From Prevotella sp. UBA5387 (GTDB lineage Bacteria > Bacteroidota > Bacteroidia > Bacteroidales > Bacteroidaceae): a stretch of DNA of 64,000 bases. The position numbers and the translations under genes are program-made. The stretch spans positions 7,147 to 71,146 of the forward strand of contig DHOP01000030.1 of the NCBI GenBank assembly GCA_002407775.1. The letters are read 5' to 3'. The notes beneath the pieces were generated by a model. That model saw only the letters and a program-made list of their open reading frames with translations. It made no database searches and was not told the origin of the DNA. Positions 24,300 through 33,188 of this stretch are shown here, piece by piece. Numbering within the stretch: position 1 is the stretch's first letter; each line of letters opens with the position of its first letter.

Positions 24300-26644
24300 T
24301 CTATTACGCGCGTCTTTCCTTTCTTCAACTTGAATGTCTTACCCCTTCCATTGTATTTAAGGTGAACTTTTCCACCTTTAGAATTTGACAACTCTATTCG
24401 AATGACCTTCCCATCCTTCCAGGTGAAGCCAATTTCGAAGCCACCACGTGCCTTCAGGCCACTAATTTGACCAGTTGGCCATTGCTCAGGGAGAGCCGGC
24501 AATAATTCGATGACACCATTATTGCTCTGCATGAGCATCTCGCAAACCCCTGCCGTTCCACCGAAGTTACCATCGATTTGGAAAGGTGGATGAGCATCAA
24601 AGAGGTTAGGATAGGTGCCACCATGCTTAGGTTGCCTCGGTCTAGGGTCGACATAACTAAGTAATTTCTGGTATATGTGATAAGCTTCCTTCCCATTGTG
24701 AAGGCGAGCCCATAAGTTCATGCGCCATCCGGTGCTCCATCCCGTGGTCTCATCACCCTTAATTTCAAGGCTCCTAGCAGCTGCATTGGCTAATTTTGGA
24801 GTCTCCTGTAAAGTGATTTGATGCCCAGGATAGAGGCCGATGAGATGACTCTGATGACGATGCTTGAAGTCTTGATCATCCCAATCGTAATACCATTCAT
24901 TGATGTCGCCCATGTGGCCCACGGAATAAGGGTGCAGGCGATCAATGGTCTTGTGGAGTAGCTTACGGTATTTGCGATCCTTGTTAAGTTCCTTGGCTGC
25001 CGACATAGTGTTGACTAAGAGCTCGCGTACAATGGCAAGATCTGCAGTGCCACCATATATCGTGGCACCACTATAGCCTTGGTCATTTGTATAAAAGGCC
25101 TCAGGAGAGGTACTAGGTGCCGTGATTAGTTCCTTTGGATTCTTGGGATTAGGGATTAGCCAGTTGAGCATAAAGTCGCTTGCGCCCTTCATCAAGGGGT
25201 AAGCAATCGTATGAAGATAATCTTTGTCCTGGGTGTAAAGATAGTGGTCATAAATATTTTCCATCAGCCATGCACCACCCATGTTCCAGTTTGACCATGT
25301 CGGACTCTCCTTTTTTTCACCCACCGGATTACTCATTGCCCATATATCGGAGTTATGACCACAACTCCATCCATGATTGATGCCATAATAATTTTTGGCA
25401 CTATGTGCACCTGTTACGGCAAGATTCTGGCAGAAGGAGGATAACGGCGCAAACATTTCGGGCATATTAGCAACATCACAAGGCCAATAATTTTCCTCCA
25501 AATTGATATTAATAGTATAATTTCCACGCCATGGAGCGCGTTTCTTCTCATTCCAAAGACCCTGAAGATTGGCAGGAACACCAGAGGTACGAGAACTAGA
25601 GATCAGCATGTAACGACCATACTGGAAGTACAAAGTCTCAAGATACTTATCGGTGGGTTGTCCATTCCGATAGTTACGCAACATGTCATCAGTAGTAACA
25701 TCGACATTCGGTTGTGCACCGTCTAGATTTAGTTTCAAGCGCGAGAAGATGGACTGATAGTCTTTGACATGCCGTTTCAACAAATTGTCATAATTATAAT
25801 TGGCGAGATGCCAAGCAGCATTCATAGCATTATCAATGTAGGGTGCCCCTTCCGTTACAGGATGTTTGTCAAACCCATTGAAACTTGTCTCGTTCACAAA
25901 ATAAAGCGTTGCCGATGTGGCTCCATCAATGACAAGGGTCGAATCAGACTTAATGACCTGTCCTCCTGCATTCTTCACACGGAGTACGGAGCAGAAATGG
26001 ATGGTCTCGCGTGGATCGCCGGCAGCATTACCTGTCATTGTCAACTGACGATCAGAAGCCTTCACATAATGATCAACCAAAGAAGTCAAGGCTACTGAAC
26101 AATGAAGCTGCCCAGGTTTGGAAGCCTTCAGAGTAATGGCAATCACATTGTCAGGATGCGAAGCAAAATAGGTTCGACTAATAGTTACGGCACCACGAGT
26201 GTATCGATCGCGACAAACGGCGCTATCAAGATTAAGTTCTCGTCTGTAATCGGACACCTCACCAATATTCAAATCATTGATGATAATTGTGCCTAGGGGC
26301 TGATAATACTGTGAATTGACACCCTGTACATAGTGCTGAAGGGAGTCAGCAAGTCGGTAATTCTCCTGAAAAAGGGCTTTCCTAATTACTGGAATCCAAC
26401 GATTCGCATCTGCATCAACATTGAGATCCACTGGCTTTCCACTCCAAAAGGTGATATCATTCAGGCGGATGATGTTCGTGTCAGCGCCACCATAGACCAA
26501 CGCACCGAGCCTGCCATTACCAATGGGAAGAGACTCTTCAAACAAATTGGCAGGGCGATCATACCAAAGCCGCATGGGCAACTGCTGTGCCACAAGGTGC
26601 AGAGAAAGACTGCAAAGGGCAAGAATGAGAAAGTTTCTTTTCAT
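24296..26644 (-). CDS. Glycoside hydrolase family 95 (alpha-L-fucosidase/galactosidase type)
   Basis: 782 residues: signal peptide (MKRNFLILALCSLSLHLVAQ), the N-terminal GH95 beta-sandwich (MRLWYDRPANLFEESLPIGN; GRLGALVYGG; RLNDITFWSG), then the (alpha/alpha)6 barrel (ANLQGLWNEKKRAPWRGNYT; NINLEENYWPCDVANMPE; FQIDGNFGGTAGVCEMLMQS) and a C-terminal beta-sandwich. GH95 enzymes remove alpha-1,2-fucose or L-galactose from host or plant glycans by inversion. The length is normal. It is first in an operon with the rhamnosidase-N-like and AraC genes. No SusC/SusD pair is in the window. Exact specificity cannot be read from sequence. Confidence 0.93.
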   Translation of the reverse strand: MKRNFLILALCSLSLHLVAQQLPMRLWYDRPANLFEESLPIGNGRLGALVYGGADTNIIRLNDITFWSGKPVDLNVDADANRWIPVIRKALFQENYRLADSLQHYVQGVNSQYYQPLGTIIINDLNIGEVSDYRRELNLDSAVCRDRYTRGAVTISRTYFASHPDNVIAITLKASKPGQLHCSVALTSLVDHYVKASDRQLTMTGNAAGDPRETIHFCSVLRVKNAGGQVIKSDSTLVIDGATSATLYFVNETSFNGFDKHPVTEGAPYIDNAMNAAWHLANYNYDNLLKRHVKDYQSIFSRLKLNLDGAQPNVDVTTDDMLRNYRNGQPTDKYLETLYFQYGRYMLISSSRTSGVPANLQGLWNEKKRAPWRGNYTININLEENYWPCDVANMPEMFAPLSSFCQNLAVTGAHSAKNYYGINHGWSCGHNSDIWAMSNPVGEKKESPTWSNWNMGGAWLMENIYDHYLYTQDKDYLHTIAYPLMKGASDFMLNWLIPNPKNPKELITAPSTSPEAFYTNDQGYSGATIYGGTADLAIVRELLVNTMSAAKELNKDRKYRKLLHKTIDRLHPYSVGHMGDINEWYYDWDDQDFKHRHQSHLIGLYPGHQITLQETPKLANAAARSLEIKGDETTGWSTGWRMNLWARLHNGKEAYHIYQKLLSYVDPRPRQPKHGGTYPNLFDAHPPFQIDGNFGGTAGVCEMLMQSNNGVIELLPALPEQWPTGQISGLKARGGFEIGFTWKDGKVIRIELSNSKGGKVHLKYNGRGKTFKLKKGKTRVIE

Positions 26645-26793
26645 TATGTATAGGGATTAATTATTTCTCGGCTGGTTGAAGAAATCACAAAGACAATGAA
26701 CAGACTGTTGGTTTATAATTTTGTTGCACGGCTGCAACAGGTAAAGACACTTTAGTTTAGTGATATTATTTAATCAAATACTATTAAAAAACA

Positions 26794-26856
26794 AAAAGTC
26801 TTCCTTATGGGTGAAAGCTAGATTTGGCTTGATTTCTACCCGTTAGGAAGACTTTT
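26794..26856 (-). terminator. Rho-independent terminator of gyrB
   Basis: AAAAGTCTTCC (26794-26804) pairs with GGAAGACTTTT (26846-26856); TTATGGGT/ACCCGTTA extend the stem. On the minus strand it is followed by TGTTTTTT. It sits 11 bp past the gyrB stop. Confidence 0.85.
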
Positions 26857-26867
26857 ATCATGTTGTT

Positions 26868-28841
26868 TTATGCGTCAATGTTGGCGTAGGCAGCATTTGT
26901 CTCGATAAATTCACGCCTTGGCTCAACGTCGTCACCCATAAGCATAGAGAAGATCTCGTCTGCATCAGCAGCGCTCTCAATAGTTACCTGCTTGAGGAGA
27001 CGGTTATTCGGATCCATGGTGGTTTCCCAAAGTTGATCCGGATTCATCTCACCAAGACCTTTGTAACGCTGTGTATGGATACTCTTTCCATCGTCTACAC
27101 CACCGGCATATTTATCAATAAAAGCCTGTCTTTGTGTTTCATTGTAGCAATACTCGCTTGCCTTGCCCTTGAACGTACACTTATAGAGCGGCGGAGTGGC
27201 AATGTAGAGATGTCCTTCTTCAATGACTTTAGGCATAAATCGATAGAAAAGCGTCATGATCAGGGTGTCGATGTGAGAACCATCGACGTCAGCATCGGTC
27301 ATGATGATAATCTTGTCGTAGCGCAATTTGTCAATGTTGGCCTCACGGTCGTCCTCACCTTCTACTCCGAACCGAACCCCAATGCTCTGGATAATGTTCA
27401 TCACTGATTCAGCTTCGAACACACGATGCCATTGTACTTTCTCCACATTGAGGATTTTACCACGTAGTGGAAGGATAGCCTGAGTATAACGGTCACGACC
27501 TTGCTTAGCAGAGCCACCGGCACTATCACCCTCGACAAGGAATATCTCGCAATCCTTAGGATCTTTGTTAGAGCAGTCAGCCAGCTTACCAGGAAGTCCG
27601 CCACCAGTCATCACGCTCTTGCGTTGCACGCTCTCACGAGCCTTCCTTGCAGCCACACGAGCCGTTGCAGCAAGCACTACCTTTTCGCAAATCATTTTTG
27701 CTTCGGTAGGATGTTCCTCCAAATAGTTGGACAACGTCTCACCCACTGCTTGGTTCACAGCACCCGTAATCTCGCTATTACCGAGCTTCGTTTTGGTCTG
27801 TCCCTCGAACTGAGGCTCGGCAACCTTGATAGAAATCACAGCAGTGAGTCCTTCGCGGAAGTCTTCACCAGCAATCTCGATCTTTGCTTTCTCGATCTGT
27901 TTGGATATCTGAGGATCATTGTCAGAATAACTCTTGAGCACACGGGTCAAAGCCTGACGGAAGCCAGTAACATGAGTACCACCTTCGATGGTATTGATGT
28001 TATTGACGTATGAGTGCAGATTTTCCGAATAATCGGTATTATACATGATGGCGATCTCGATGGGCACGCCTTGCTTTTCGGTCTTCAAATAGATAACATC
28101 ATCAAACAGATGAGTACGATGACGATCAACAAAGCGAACGAACTCCTTAAGCCCATCCTTTGCATGGAACACCTCGGTACGTGTCTTTCCATCTTCGTCA
28201 AGACGCATATCGGTGAGCGTTATCTTAATTCCAGCATTGAGATAGGCGAGCTCACGCATACGGCGAGCAACTATATCCCACTGGAATGTTGTCGTAGTAA
28301 AGATGGTCTTATCTGGCCAGAACTGCTGACGCGTGCCTCTCTTGTCGGTTTCACCGACCACCTTCACAGCGTAGAGGGGCTTGCCCTGCTCATATTCCTG
28401 CTGATAAACCTTTCCATCACGAAAAACCGTAGAGGTCATATGTGACGCCAATGCATTAACACAGCTCACACCGACACCGTGCAATCCGCCACTGACTTTA
28501 TAAGAGCCCTTATCGAATTTACCGCCAGCATGGAGAACGGTCATGACTACCTCAAGGGCGCTCTTATGTAGTTTCTCATGCATGTCGACCGGAATTCCAC
28601 GACCATCATCTTCCACGGTAACCGAATTATCAGCATTGATGGTAACTTCTATATCGTGGCAATAGCCAGCCATGGCTTCGTCGATAGAGTTATCAACCGT
28701 CTCATTGATGAGGTGATGAAGTCCCTTTTCGCTGATGTCACCAATGTACATAGCCGGACGTTTACGTACAGCTTCGAGTCCTTCAAGAACTTGAATGTTT
28801 GAGGCTGAATAGCTATCTTCCGGATGTTTAGTTTCTACCAT
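26868..28841 (-). CDS. gyrB: DNA gyrase subunit B
   Basis: 657 residues from the ATG at 28841. The frame can be extended to a TTG at 28868, but that lies on the -7 promoter box, so 28841 is preferred. It is the ATPase and TOPRIM subunit of gyrase: GHKL ATPase (VRKRPAMYIGD; DDGRGIPVDMHEKLHKSALE; GGLHGVGVSCVNAL), transducer, TOPRIM (EGDSAGGSAKQGRDR; DADVDGSHI) and the C-terminal QRYKGLGEMNPDQLWETTMD. It lacks the proteobacterial insert, as expected. Monocistronic, with its own promoter and terminator. gyrA is not in the window. Confidence 0.96.
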   Translation of the reverse strand: MVETKHPEDSYSASNIQVLEGLEAVRKRPAMYIGDISEKGLHHLINETVDNSIDEAMAGYCHDIEVTINADNSVTVEDDGRGIPVDMHEKLHKSALEVVMTVLHAGGKFDKGSYKVSGGLHGVGVSCVNALASHMTSTVFRDGKVYQQEYEQGKPLYAVKVVGETDKRGTRQQFWPDKTIFTTTTFQWDIVARRMRELAYLNAGIKITLTDMRLDEDGKTRTEVFHAKDGLKEFVRFVDRHRTHLFDDVIYLKTEKQGVPIEIAIMYNTDYSENLHSYVNNINTIEGGTHVTGFRQALTRVLKSYSDNDPQISKQIEKAKIEIAGEDFREGLTAVISIKVAEPQFEGQTKTKLGNSEITGAVNQAVGETLSNYLEEHPTEAKMICEKVVLAATARVAARKARESVQRKSVMTGGGLPGKLADCSNKDPKDCEIFLVEGDSAGGSAKQGRDRYTQAILPLRGKILNVEKVQWHRVFEAESVMNIIQSIGVRFGVEGEDDREANIDKLRYDKIIIMTDADVDGSHIDTLIMTLFYRFMPKVIEEGHLYIATPPLYKCTFKGKASEYCYNETQRQAFIDKYAGGVDDGKSIHTQRYKGLGEMNPDQLWETTMDPNNRLLKQVTIESAADADEIFSMLMGDDVEPRREFIETNAAYANIDA

Positions 28842-28865
28842 TGTTTGATTATAATTGTTATGTTG

Positions 28866-28873
28866 CAAAGTTA
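28866..28873 (-). promoter_or_regulatory. -7 promoter box for gyrB
   Basis: The minus strand reads TAACTTTG, 24 bp before the ATG at 28841. Its position rules out translation from the upstream TTG and fixes the start choice. Confidence 0.6.
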
Positions 28874-28990
28874 CTAAAAAAACATGACATATCGAAAATT
28901 TTAGAGCCTAAAAAAGGGGCTAAATCGACCCCTCATAAGACAATTTCCCCACATCGAAAGAGAAGTAAAGAAATCTCCTAGCAACAAACT

Positions 28991-29020
28991 AAGGCCGTGT
29001 GTCCACAAACACACGACCTT
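28991..29020 (-). terminator. Terminator-like hairpin after rpsT
   Basis: AAGG-c-CGTGTGT pairs with ACACACG-a-CCTT across a 6-nt loop, 31 bp past the rpsT stop. No strong T run follows on the minus strand, so its efficiency is uncertain. Confidence 0.45.
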
Positions 29021-29051
29021 CTATAAAGTCATTCCATGATATAAAGCCTGC

Positions 29052-29306
29052 TTATCCGAGCTTGTTCACGTATACAGACAAGCTTGATTTTAGGTTGGCC
29101 GCCTTATTGGCATGAATAATATTATTCTTGGCCAACTTATCTAGCATCTTCTGAACAGCAGGATACAACTTAACTGCCTCTTCCTTATCGGTCGTGGAGC
29201 GAAGCTTTCTCACGGCGTTACGCATGGTTTTTGCGTAATATTTATTGTGCAAAGTTATCGTCTTCGTCTGACGAATTCTCTTCTCTGATGATTTGTGATT
29301 TGCCAT
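29052..29306 (-). CDS. rpsT: 30S ribosomal protein S20
   Basis: 84 residues, highly basic, with the S20 pattern [20 protein letters not shown], then a helical core and [19 protein letters not shown] at the C-terminus. It binds 16S rRNA in 30S assembly. The length is normal. It begins 25 bp after the 3' end of tRNA-Glu on the same strand, with no promoter visible between them, so the two are probably one transcript processed at the tRNA end. Confidence 0.96.
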   Translation of the reverse strand: MANHKSSEKRIRQTKTITLHNKYYAKTMRNAVRKLRSTTDKEEAVKLYPAVQKMLDKLAKNNIIHANKAANLKSSLSVYVNKLG

Positions 29307-29331
29307 CTTCTAAACTCTTCTTTTATTAAAT

Positions 29332-29406
29332 TGGTAGTCCCTAGGAGAGTCGAACTCCTCTTTTGAGAATGAAAATCTCACGTCCTAACCGATAGACGAA
29401 GGGACC
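29332..29406 (-). tRNA. tRNA-Glu (anticodon TTC), CCA encoded
   Basis: The minus strand folds with acceptor GGTCCCT/AGGGACT (a G-U first pair), D-arm CGTCTATCGGTTAGGACG, anticodon arm TGAGA-TTTTCAT-TCTCA with anticodon TTC, and T-arm GAGGAGTTCGACTCTCC-like. The 3' CCA is in the DNA, unlike tRNA-Asn in this window. Confidence 0.93.
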
Positions 29407-29427
29407 GTAGCCTTAAAATTGCGGGTG

Positions 29428-29435
29428 CAAAGTTA
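29428..29435 (-). promoter_or_regulatory. -7 promoter box for tRNA-Glu (and probably rpsT)
   Basis: The minus strand reads TAACTTTG, 21 bp before the mature tRNA 5' end. It is about 60 bp from the divergent recO promoter. Confidence 0.55.
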
Positions 29436-29497
29436 CCTCTTTTCCTTTGTTTTTCCAAATTTTTCCCATTATTTTTCCATAAATGCTTGATTTTTCG

Positions 29498-29505
29498 TAT
29501 TTTTG
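29498..29505 (+). promoter_or_regulatory. -7 promoter box for recO, implying a leaderless or near-leaderless mRNA
   Basis: TATTTTTG ends only 6 bp before the ATG at 29512. With the usual 4-7 bp from box to start site, transcription would begin at or next to the start codon. Confidence 0.5.
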
Positions 29506-29511
29506 TGTCAT

Positions 29512-30237
29512 ATGGAAGTGAAAACCAAGGCAATAGTGTTGCGTAGTGTTCGTTATGGTGAGGCACAGCTCATCGTGGATGTGCTGACTCGCGAACGAGG
29601 ACGCTTATCGTTTATTTGTACGCTCCCCAAGACTACTCATGGCCGTATCAAGAAACAACTCTTCCAACCATTGACCCTTCTTGACTTGGTTTACGACTAT
29701 CGCCCCATACGCCGTTTGCAAAGGTTTGGGGACATACGAATCGGGTATCCATACGGTTCCATTGCCTTTGATGCCCACAAACTGAGTCTGGCATTGTTCG
29801 CCTCGGAGTTTCTTACTTATGCCACACGCGACGAACAAAACAACGAACCGCTCTATGACTACATCGAGGGCTCTTTGATGTGGCTTGACAATGCAGTGAG
29901 ATCATGTGCAAACTTCCACCTCGTGTTTATGATGCACCTGTCGAGATTCATTGGTTTCTTTCCAAATTTGGAAGGAGATGTTCACGGTGCATGGTTTGAT
30001 ATGCGCAACGGTACCTTCACTCTCTTGTGCCCACCCCATCCAGACTATCTCCAACCATCGGAGGCTTCGGTTATCAGTACGCTCATGCGAATGAACTTTG
30101 ACAACATGCATTTATTCCACATGACTCAACCGGAGCGAAACCGTTGCGTAGATCTAATCCTATATTATTATCGGCTTCACATCCCGAACTTTCCCGAGAT
30201 GCGATCCTTGGAAGTACTTAAGACTCTGTTTTCGTAA
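29512..30237 (+). CDS. recO: DNA repair protein RecO
   Basis: 241 residues from the ATG at 29512. A TTG-started extension of three codons lies inside the promoter box and is rejected. The N-terminal OB-fold begins MEVKTKAIVLRSVRYGEAQL, followed by the typical LVDVLTRERGRLSF-like block; the C-terminal helical part carries no obvious zinc cysteines, as in other Bacteroidota RecO proteins. RecO works with RecR to load RecA on gapped DNA. It is followed at 34 bp by glycerate kinase. Confidence 0.92.
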   Translation: MEVKTKAIVLRSVRYGEAQLIVDVLTRERGRLSFICTLPKTTHGRIKKQLFQPLTLLDLVYDYRPIRRLQRFGDIRIGYPYGSIAFDAHKLSLALFASEFLTYATRDEQNNEPLYDYIEGSLMWLDNAVRSCANFHLVFMMHLSRFIGFFPNLEGDVHGAWFDMRNGTFTLLCPPHPDYLQPSEASVISTLMRMNFDNMHLFHMTQPERNRCVDLILYYYRLHIPNFPEMRSLEVLKTLFS

Positions 30238-30271
30238 AAAGAGGACTGACAATGTACCCAAACCTGATCCA

Positions 30272-31426
30272 ATGAGTATGAGCCATTCAAAGAAAATTAT
30301 ACTTGCCTTTGATTCTTTCAAAGGTTCGCTCACTGCCGAGCAAGCTGTTGAAGCGGCAAGGCTTGGCGTGTTGGACGCTCTGCCTAATGCTAATGTAATA
30401 GGTTTGCCAATGGCTGATGGAGGCGAAGGCACTACAGCTGTACTTTGTCATTACATGGATGCCGAATGGCGCACTTGCATCGCACATGATTCCCTGTTTC
30501 GAAAAATCGAGGCATGTTACGCCATCAGCGCCGATGGAAAAACGGCAATAATGGAAATGGCTGCAACGGCTGGGCTGGAGCTATTGACGAAAAGCGAGAG
30601 GAACCCCATGCTTACAACGACATTTGGTGTCGGCGAAATGCTGCTTGATGCTACACAGCATGGTTGTCGTCATATACTGATTGGCATAGGTGGCAGTGCG
30701 ACAAATGACGGCGGAATAGGTATGTTGGCAGCCCTTGGAGTACGTTTTCTTGACAAGCAAGGGACAGAGCTGTCTCCCACAGGAAGTAATCTCGGCCGAA
30801 TAGCATCCATAGATTGGAATGGAGCGGACCGATTGAACGGCATAGAAATAAAAGTTATTTGTGACGTCTCCAATCCTCTTTTCGGCCCAAACGGAGCGGC
30901 ATACGTCTATGCTGCACAAAAAGGCGCGAGCGCTGAAGATGTTAGAATTTTGGACAACGGCCTTCGAAACTTCGCTTCGTTTTGTATTATTGACCCTAAC
31001 GAAGCAGGATGCGGAGCTGCCGGCGGATTAGGATTCGGACTGAAATTGATAGGTGCGAAACTCCAAAAGGGTGTTGATATTGTAATTGAGGCCGCACACT
31101 TTGACCAACTAGTAACTAATGCCGACCTTGTGTTAACTGGCGAAGGTAAGATTGATAAGCAAACCCTCTCTGGGAAACTACCCTTCGGAATACTTCATGG
31201 TGCACATGCTTTTGGTGTGCCGACAATTGCCCTGGCAGGCCTTGTAGAAGATGAAGAAGTATTACTAGCTAATGGATTTCATGACATTCGATCCATCAAC
31301 GACAATCAACCTTTCGACTTGGAACTGGCGATGAATCCGAGCTTTGCTGCCAAAAATCTCAAATGCGCTGTGACGGAAGTTGTAAAGGAGATGTCTGAAA
31401 AGTACGAATGTAATAACCATGCATAA
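30272..31426 (+). CDS. Glycerate kinase (GarK/GlxK family)
   Basis: 384 residues. Phosphorylates D-glycerate, feeding it into lower glycolysis. Family blocks: ILAFDSFKGSLTAEQAVEA at the N-terminus, LPMADGGEGTT, GIGGSATNDGGIGMLAALG, a mid-protein GCGAAGGLGFGLKLIGA and LTGEGKIDKQTLSGKLPFG. The length is normal for the family (about 375-385). Whether it makes 2- or 3-phosphoglycerate cannot be told from sequence. It is convergent with the rubrerythrin gene. Confidence 0.95.
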   Translation: MSMSHSKKIILAFDSFKGSLTAEQAVEAARLGVLDALPNANVIGLPMADGGEGTTAVLCHYMDAEWRTCIAHDSLFRKIEACYAISADGKTAIMEMAATAGLELLTKSERNPMLTTTFGVGEMLLDATQHGCRHILIGIGGSATNDGGIGMLAALGVRFLDKQGTELSPTGSNLGRIASIDWNGADRLNGIEIKVICDVSNPLFGPNGAAYVYAAQKGASAEDVRILDNGLRNFASFCIIDPNEAGCGAAGGLGFGLKLIGAKLQKGVDIVIEAAHFDQLVTNADLVLTGEGKIDKQTLSGKLPFGILHGAHAFGVPTIALAGLVEDEEVLLANGFHDIRSINDNQPFDLELAMNPSFAAKNLKCAVTEVVKEMSEKYECNNHA

Positions 31427-31462
31427 TGAAGATGCGCCCCTAACACGTCAATAGACATGAAT

Positions 31463-31499
31463 AAGGACGCACGTTTTGAACGGATGCCAGGGCGTCCTT
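31463..31499. terminator. Hairpin between convergent glycerate kinase and rubrerythrin genes
   Basis: AAGGACGC (31463-31470) pairs with GCGTCCTT (31492-31499). There is no long T run on either side, so it is a weak bidirectional terminator at best. Confidence 0.35.
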
Positions 31500-31514
31500 C
31501 GACACCTAGAAATT

Positions 31515-32123
31515 CTAAATCTTTTCAAATTTTTCCTTTGGTGTACCGCAGAAAGCACACTTGGCATCCACAGCGGCAGCATCATAAGTATTGCCACACA
31601 CCGGACAAACGAGATATGCAATTGGCAATGTATTTTCCGTATCTCCCTCTAGAGCAGCTAATGCTTTTTTATAGAAGTCTGCGTGTTTCTTTTCTGTGTC
31701 CCGAGCCCATGTAAATGATTTCACAGCCTTATCCACATTCTCCTTCTTTGCTTCTTCGATGAATTTGGGATACATCTGAGTATCTTCATAAGTCTCACCT
31801 TCTATGGCAGCCTTAAGATTCTCAGCAGTGGTCTTAACCTCGAACTCTGGTTTAACCTCATCCATCTTTTCGCCTAGACCTTCCAACACTTTAGTATGGT
31901 TAGCTGCATGGATAGACTCTGCCTTAGAAGCAGCTTCGAACAGCTTAGCCACCGCATCATGCTTTTCTTCTGTAGCCTTCTGAGCGAAGGCTGCATATTT
32001 GGCAGTGGCCGTCAGTTCACCTTTTATTGCTGCCTTTAAATTGTCAACCGTTTTGGTTGGTTTAGTTGTGCAACTTGCTAATGCTAAAATCATTCCAAGT
32101 GCTAGAAACAAATACTTTTTCAT
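31515..32123 (-). CDS. Exported rubrerythrin, predicted lipoprotein
   Basis: 202 residues. The N-terminus is a lipoprotein signal (FLALGMILALASC with the lipobox Cys at about residue 18), unusual for rubrerythrin, which is normally cytoplasmic. The four-helix diiron domain follows (LKAAIKGELTATAKYAAFAQ; AESIHAANH; LKAAIEGETYEDTQMYPKF; DTEKKHADFYKKAL), with ExxH-type ligands. A C-terminal rubredoxin-like domain has CPVCGNTY and CAFCGTP cysteine pairs. Rubrerythrins reduce hydrogen peroxide. Here the activity would be placed on the periplasmic face of a membrane. A DUF2231 membrane protein is 39 bp upstream on the same strand. Confidence 0.9.
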   Translation of the reverse strand: MKKYLFLALGMILALASCTTKPTKTVDNLKAAIKGELTATAKYAAFAQKATEEKHDAVAKLFEAASKAESIHAANHTKVLEGLGEKMDEVKPEFEVKTTAENLKAAIEGETYEDTQMYPKFIEEAKKENVDKAVKSFTWARDTEKKHADFYKKALAALEGDTENTLPIAYLVCPVCGNTYDAAAVDAKCAFCGTPKEKFEKI

Positions 32124-32162
32124 GACAAACTCTTTAAATTTTAATTATAAAACTCTTTTCAA

Positions 32163-32591
32163 CTAAAGTGGCATCATGTAATTATAAACTAGATTTCCGC
32201 CAAAGAATCCCGTCGCAGAAACTGCTATTGCCGTAATCCCATAAAATACAAAAGCTAACTTGTTCAGTCCAGGCTTTTCCGTTTTTTGCATCATAAGATA
32301 AATACGGATTGCCGAAGTGACGAGTGCAAAGATAACAGTCAAAAGGGCACAAAGTTCATGAGTTTCCTTAATCTGACCGGCAGCCCCTGCCATGTTATCC
32401 GTAAACAAGAAACCTGAAAGTACAGCCGCACATGCAGCTAATGTCCCCAAAATTAATAGATAAAATCCAACCTTCGTCAGACAAACCTCCTTTTTATAAA
32501 ACAGATAAATCAGTTCCGCCAAGAACCCTACCATTATCAATGCGATAGGGAAATGGACCAACATGGGATGTAAATGTGTTAATGAAAACAT
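32163..32591 (-). CDS. DUF2231-family four-helix membrane protein
   Basis: 142 residues with about four hydrophobic helices. The opening HLHPMLVHFPIALIMVGFLA is the DUF2231 signature: His residues before the first helix, which could bind haem or metal. Further conserved-looking residues are SGFLFTDNMAGAAG and TGFFGGNLVYNY. It lies upstream of the exported rubrerythrin, 39 bp apart, same strand, so the pair probably forms an operon. The membrane protein could pass electrons to the rubrerythrin, but that is inference. Confidence 0.85.
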   Translation of the reverse strand: MFSLTHLHPMLVHFPIALIMVGFLAELIYLFYKKEVCLTKVGFYLLILGTLAACAAVLSGFLFTDNMAGAAGQIKETHELCALLTVIFALVTSAIRIYLMMQKTEKPGLNKLAFVFYGITAIAVSATGFFGGNLVYNYMMPL

Positions 32592-33138
32592 AGGCTTAGT
32601 TTTTAATTAGATTAAGAAATAATTGTGGTAAATTTAATTAAAAAAAGCATCCATGGTTTTTATTGTTGGTTAATTCACGTTAACAACTACAAATTTAGAT
32701 AATTTCTAATCTTTCGTTTCTATATTGTTATACTAGACTTTCATTCATAAAGAGTTCGTCATATTTAAAGCTTATAGTTGGAACACTTTATATGAAAAAA
32801 AACAAACGTCATATTTAGTATAGATTAGACCATTCAGGGGAAGCCTAATATCATAATTTTGGTCATTGAAGAATCCACATCTGTTCATTAAACACGAACA
32901 GGATTCAAAACAACAGTCAACTAAACTTGATATATGAGAGTTTTTGAAAAGATTGACTCAAATTGATTCTTAGGGCGATTCTTACATAGCAGCAAAGTAA
33001 AAGTCTTATATGTATTTTGGCTCATGGCGTAATGAGCCTTTAAGTGAATTAAGACACAGAAGAAAATACGAGTATTTCATTCATAAGTCCTGGCTAAGCA
33101 CACTAATATAAGGCTCCCGTAATTCGAGTGAATATAAA
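32592..33138. other. Gene-free AT-rich gap
   Basis: No plausible coding frame on either strand. A single diverged unit like those of the palindrome arrays, TTGACTCAAATTGATTCTT, occurs at 32953-32971. I find no strong promoter box for the DUF2231 gene and no RNA gene. Confidence 0.4.
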
Positions 33139-33170
33139 AATGCCTGCCCAAAATAAATTGGGCAGGCATT
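33139..33170 (-). terminator. Rho-independent terminator ending the dcw-yqeY transcript
   Basis: AATGCCTGCCCAA (33139-33151) and TTGGGCAGGCATT (33158-33170) form a perfect 13-bp stem. On the minus strand it is followed by TTTTA. It lies 18 bp after the yqeY stop and is the first strong terminator after ftsZ. Confidence 0.88.
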
Positions 33171-33188
33171 AATGGTTTGGAAATAATC

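Noticed and set aside
28842..28868. Longer gyrB start (TTG at 28868)
   Set aside because: The codon lies in the -7 promoter box, upstream of the likely transcription start.
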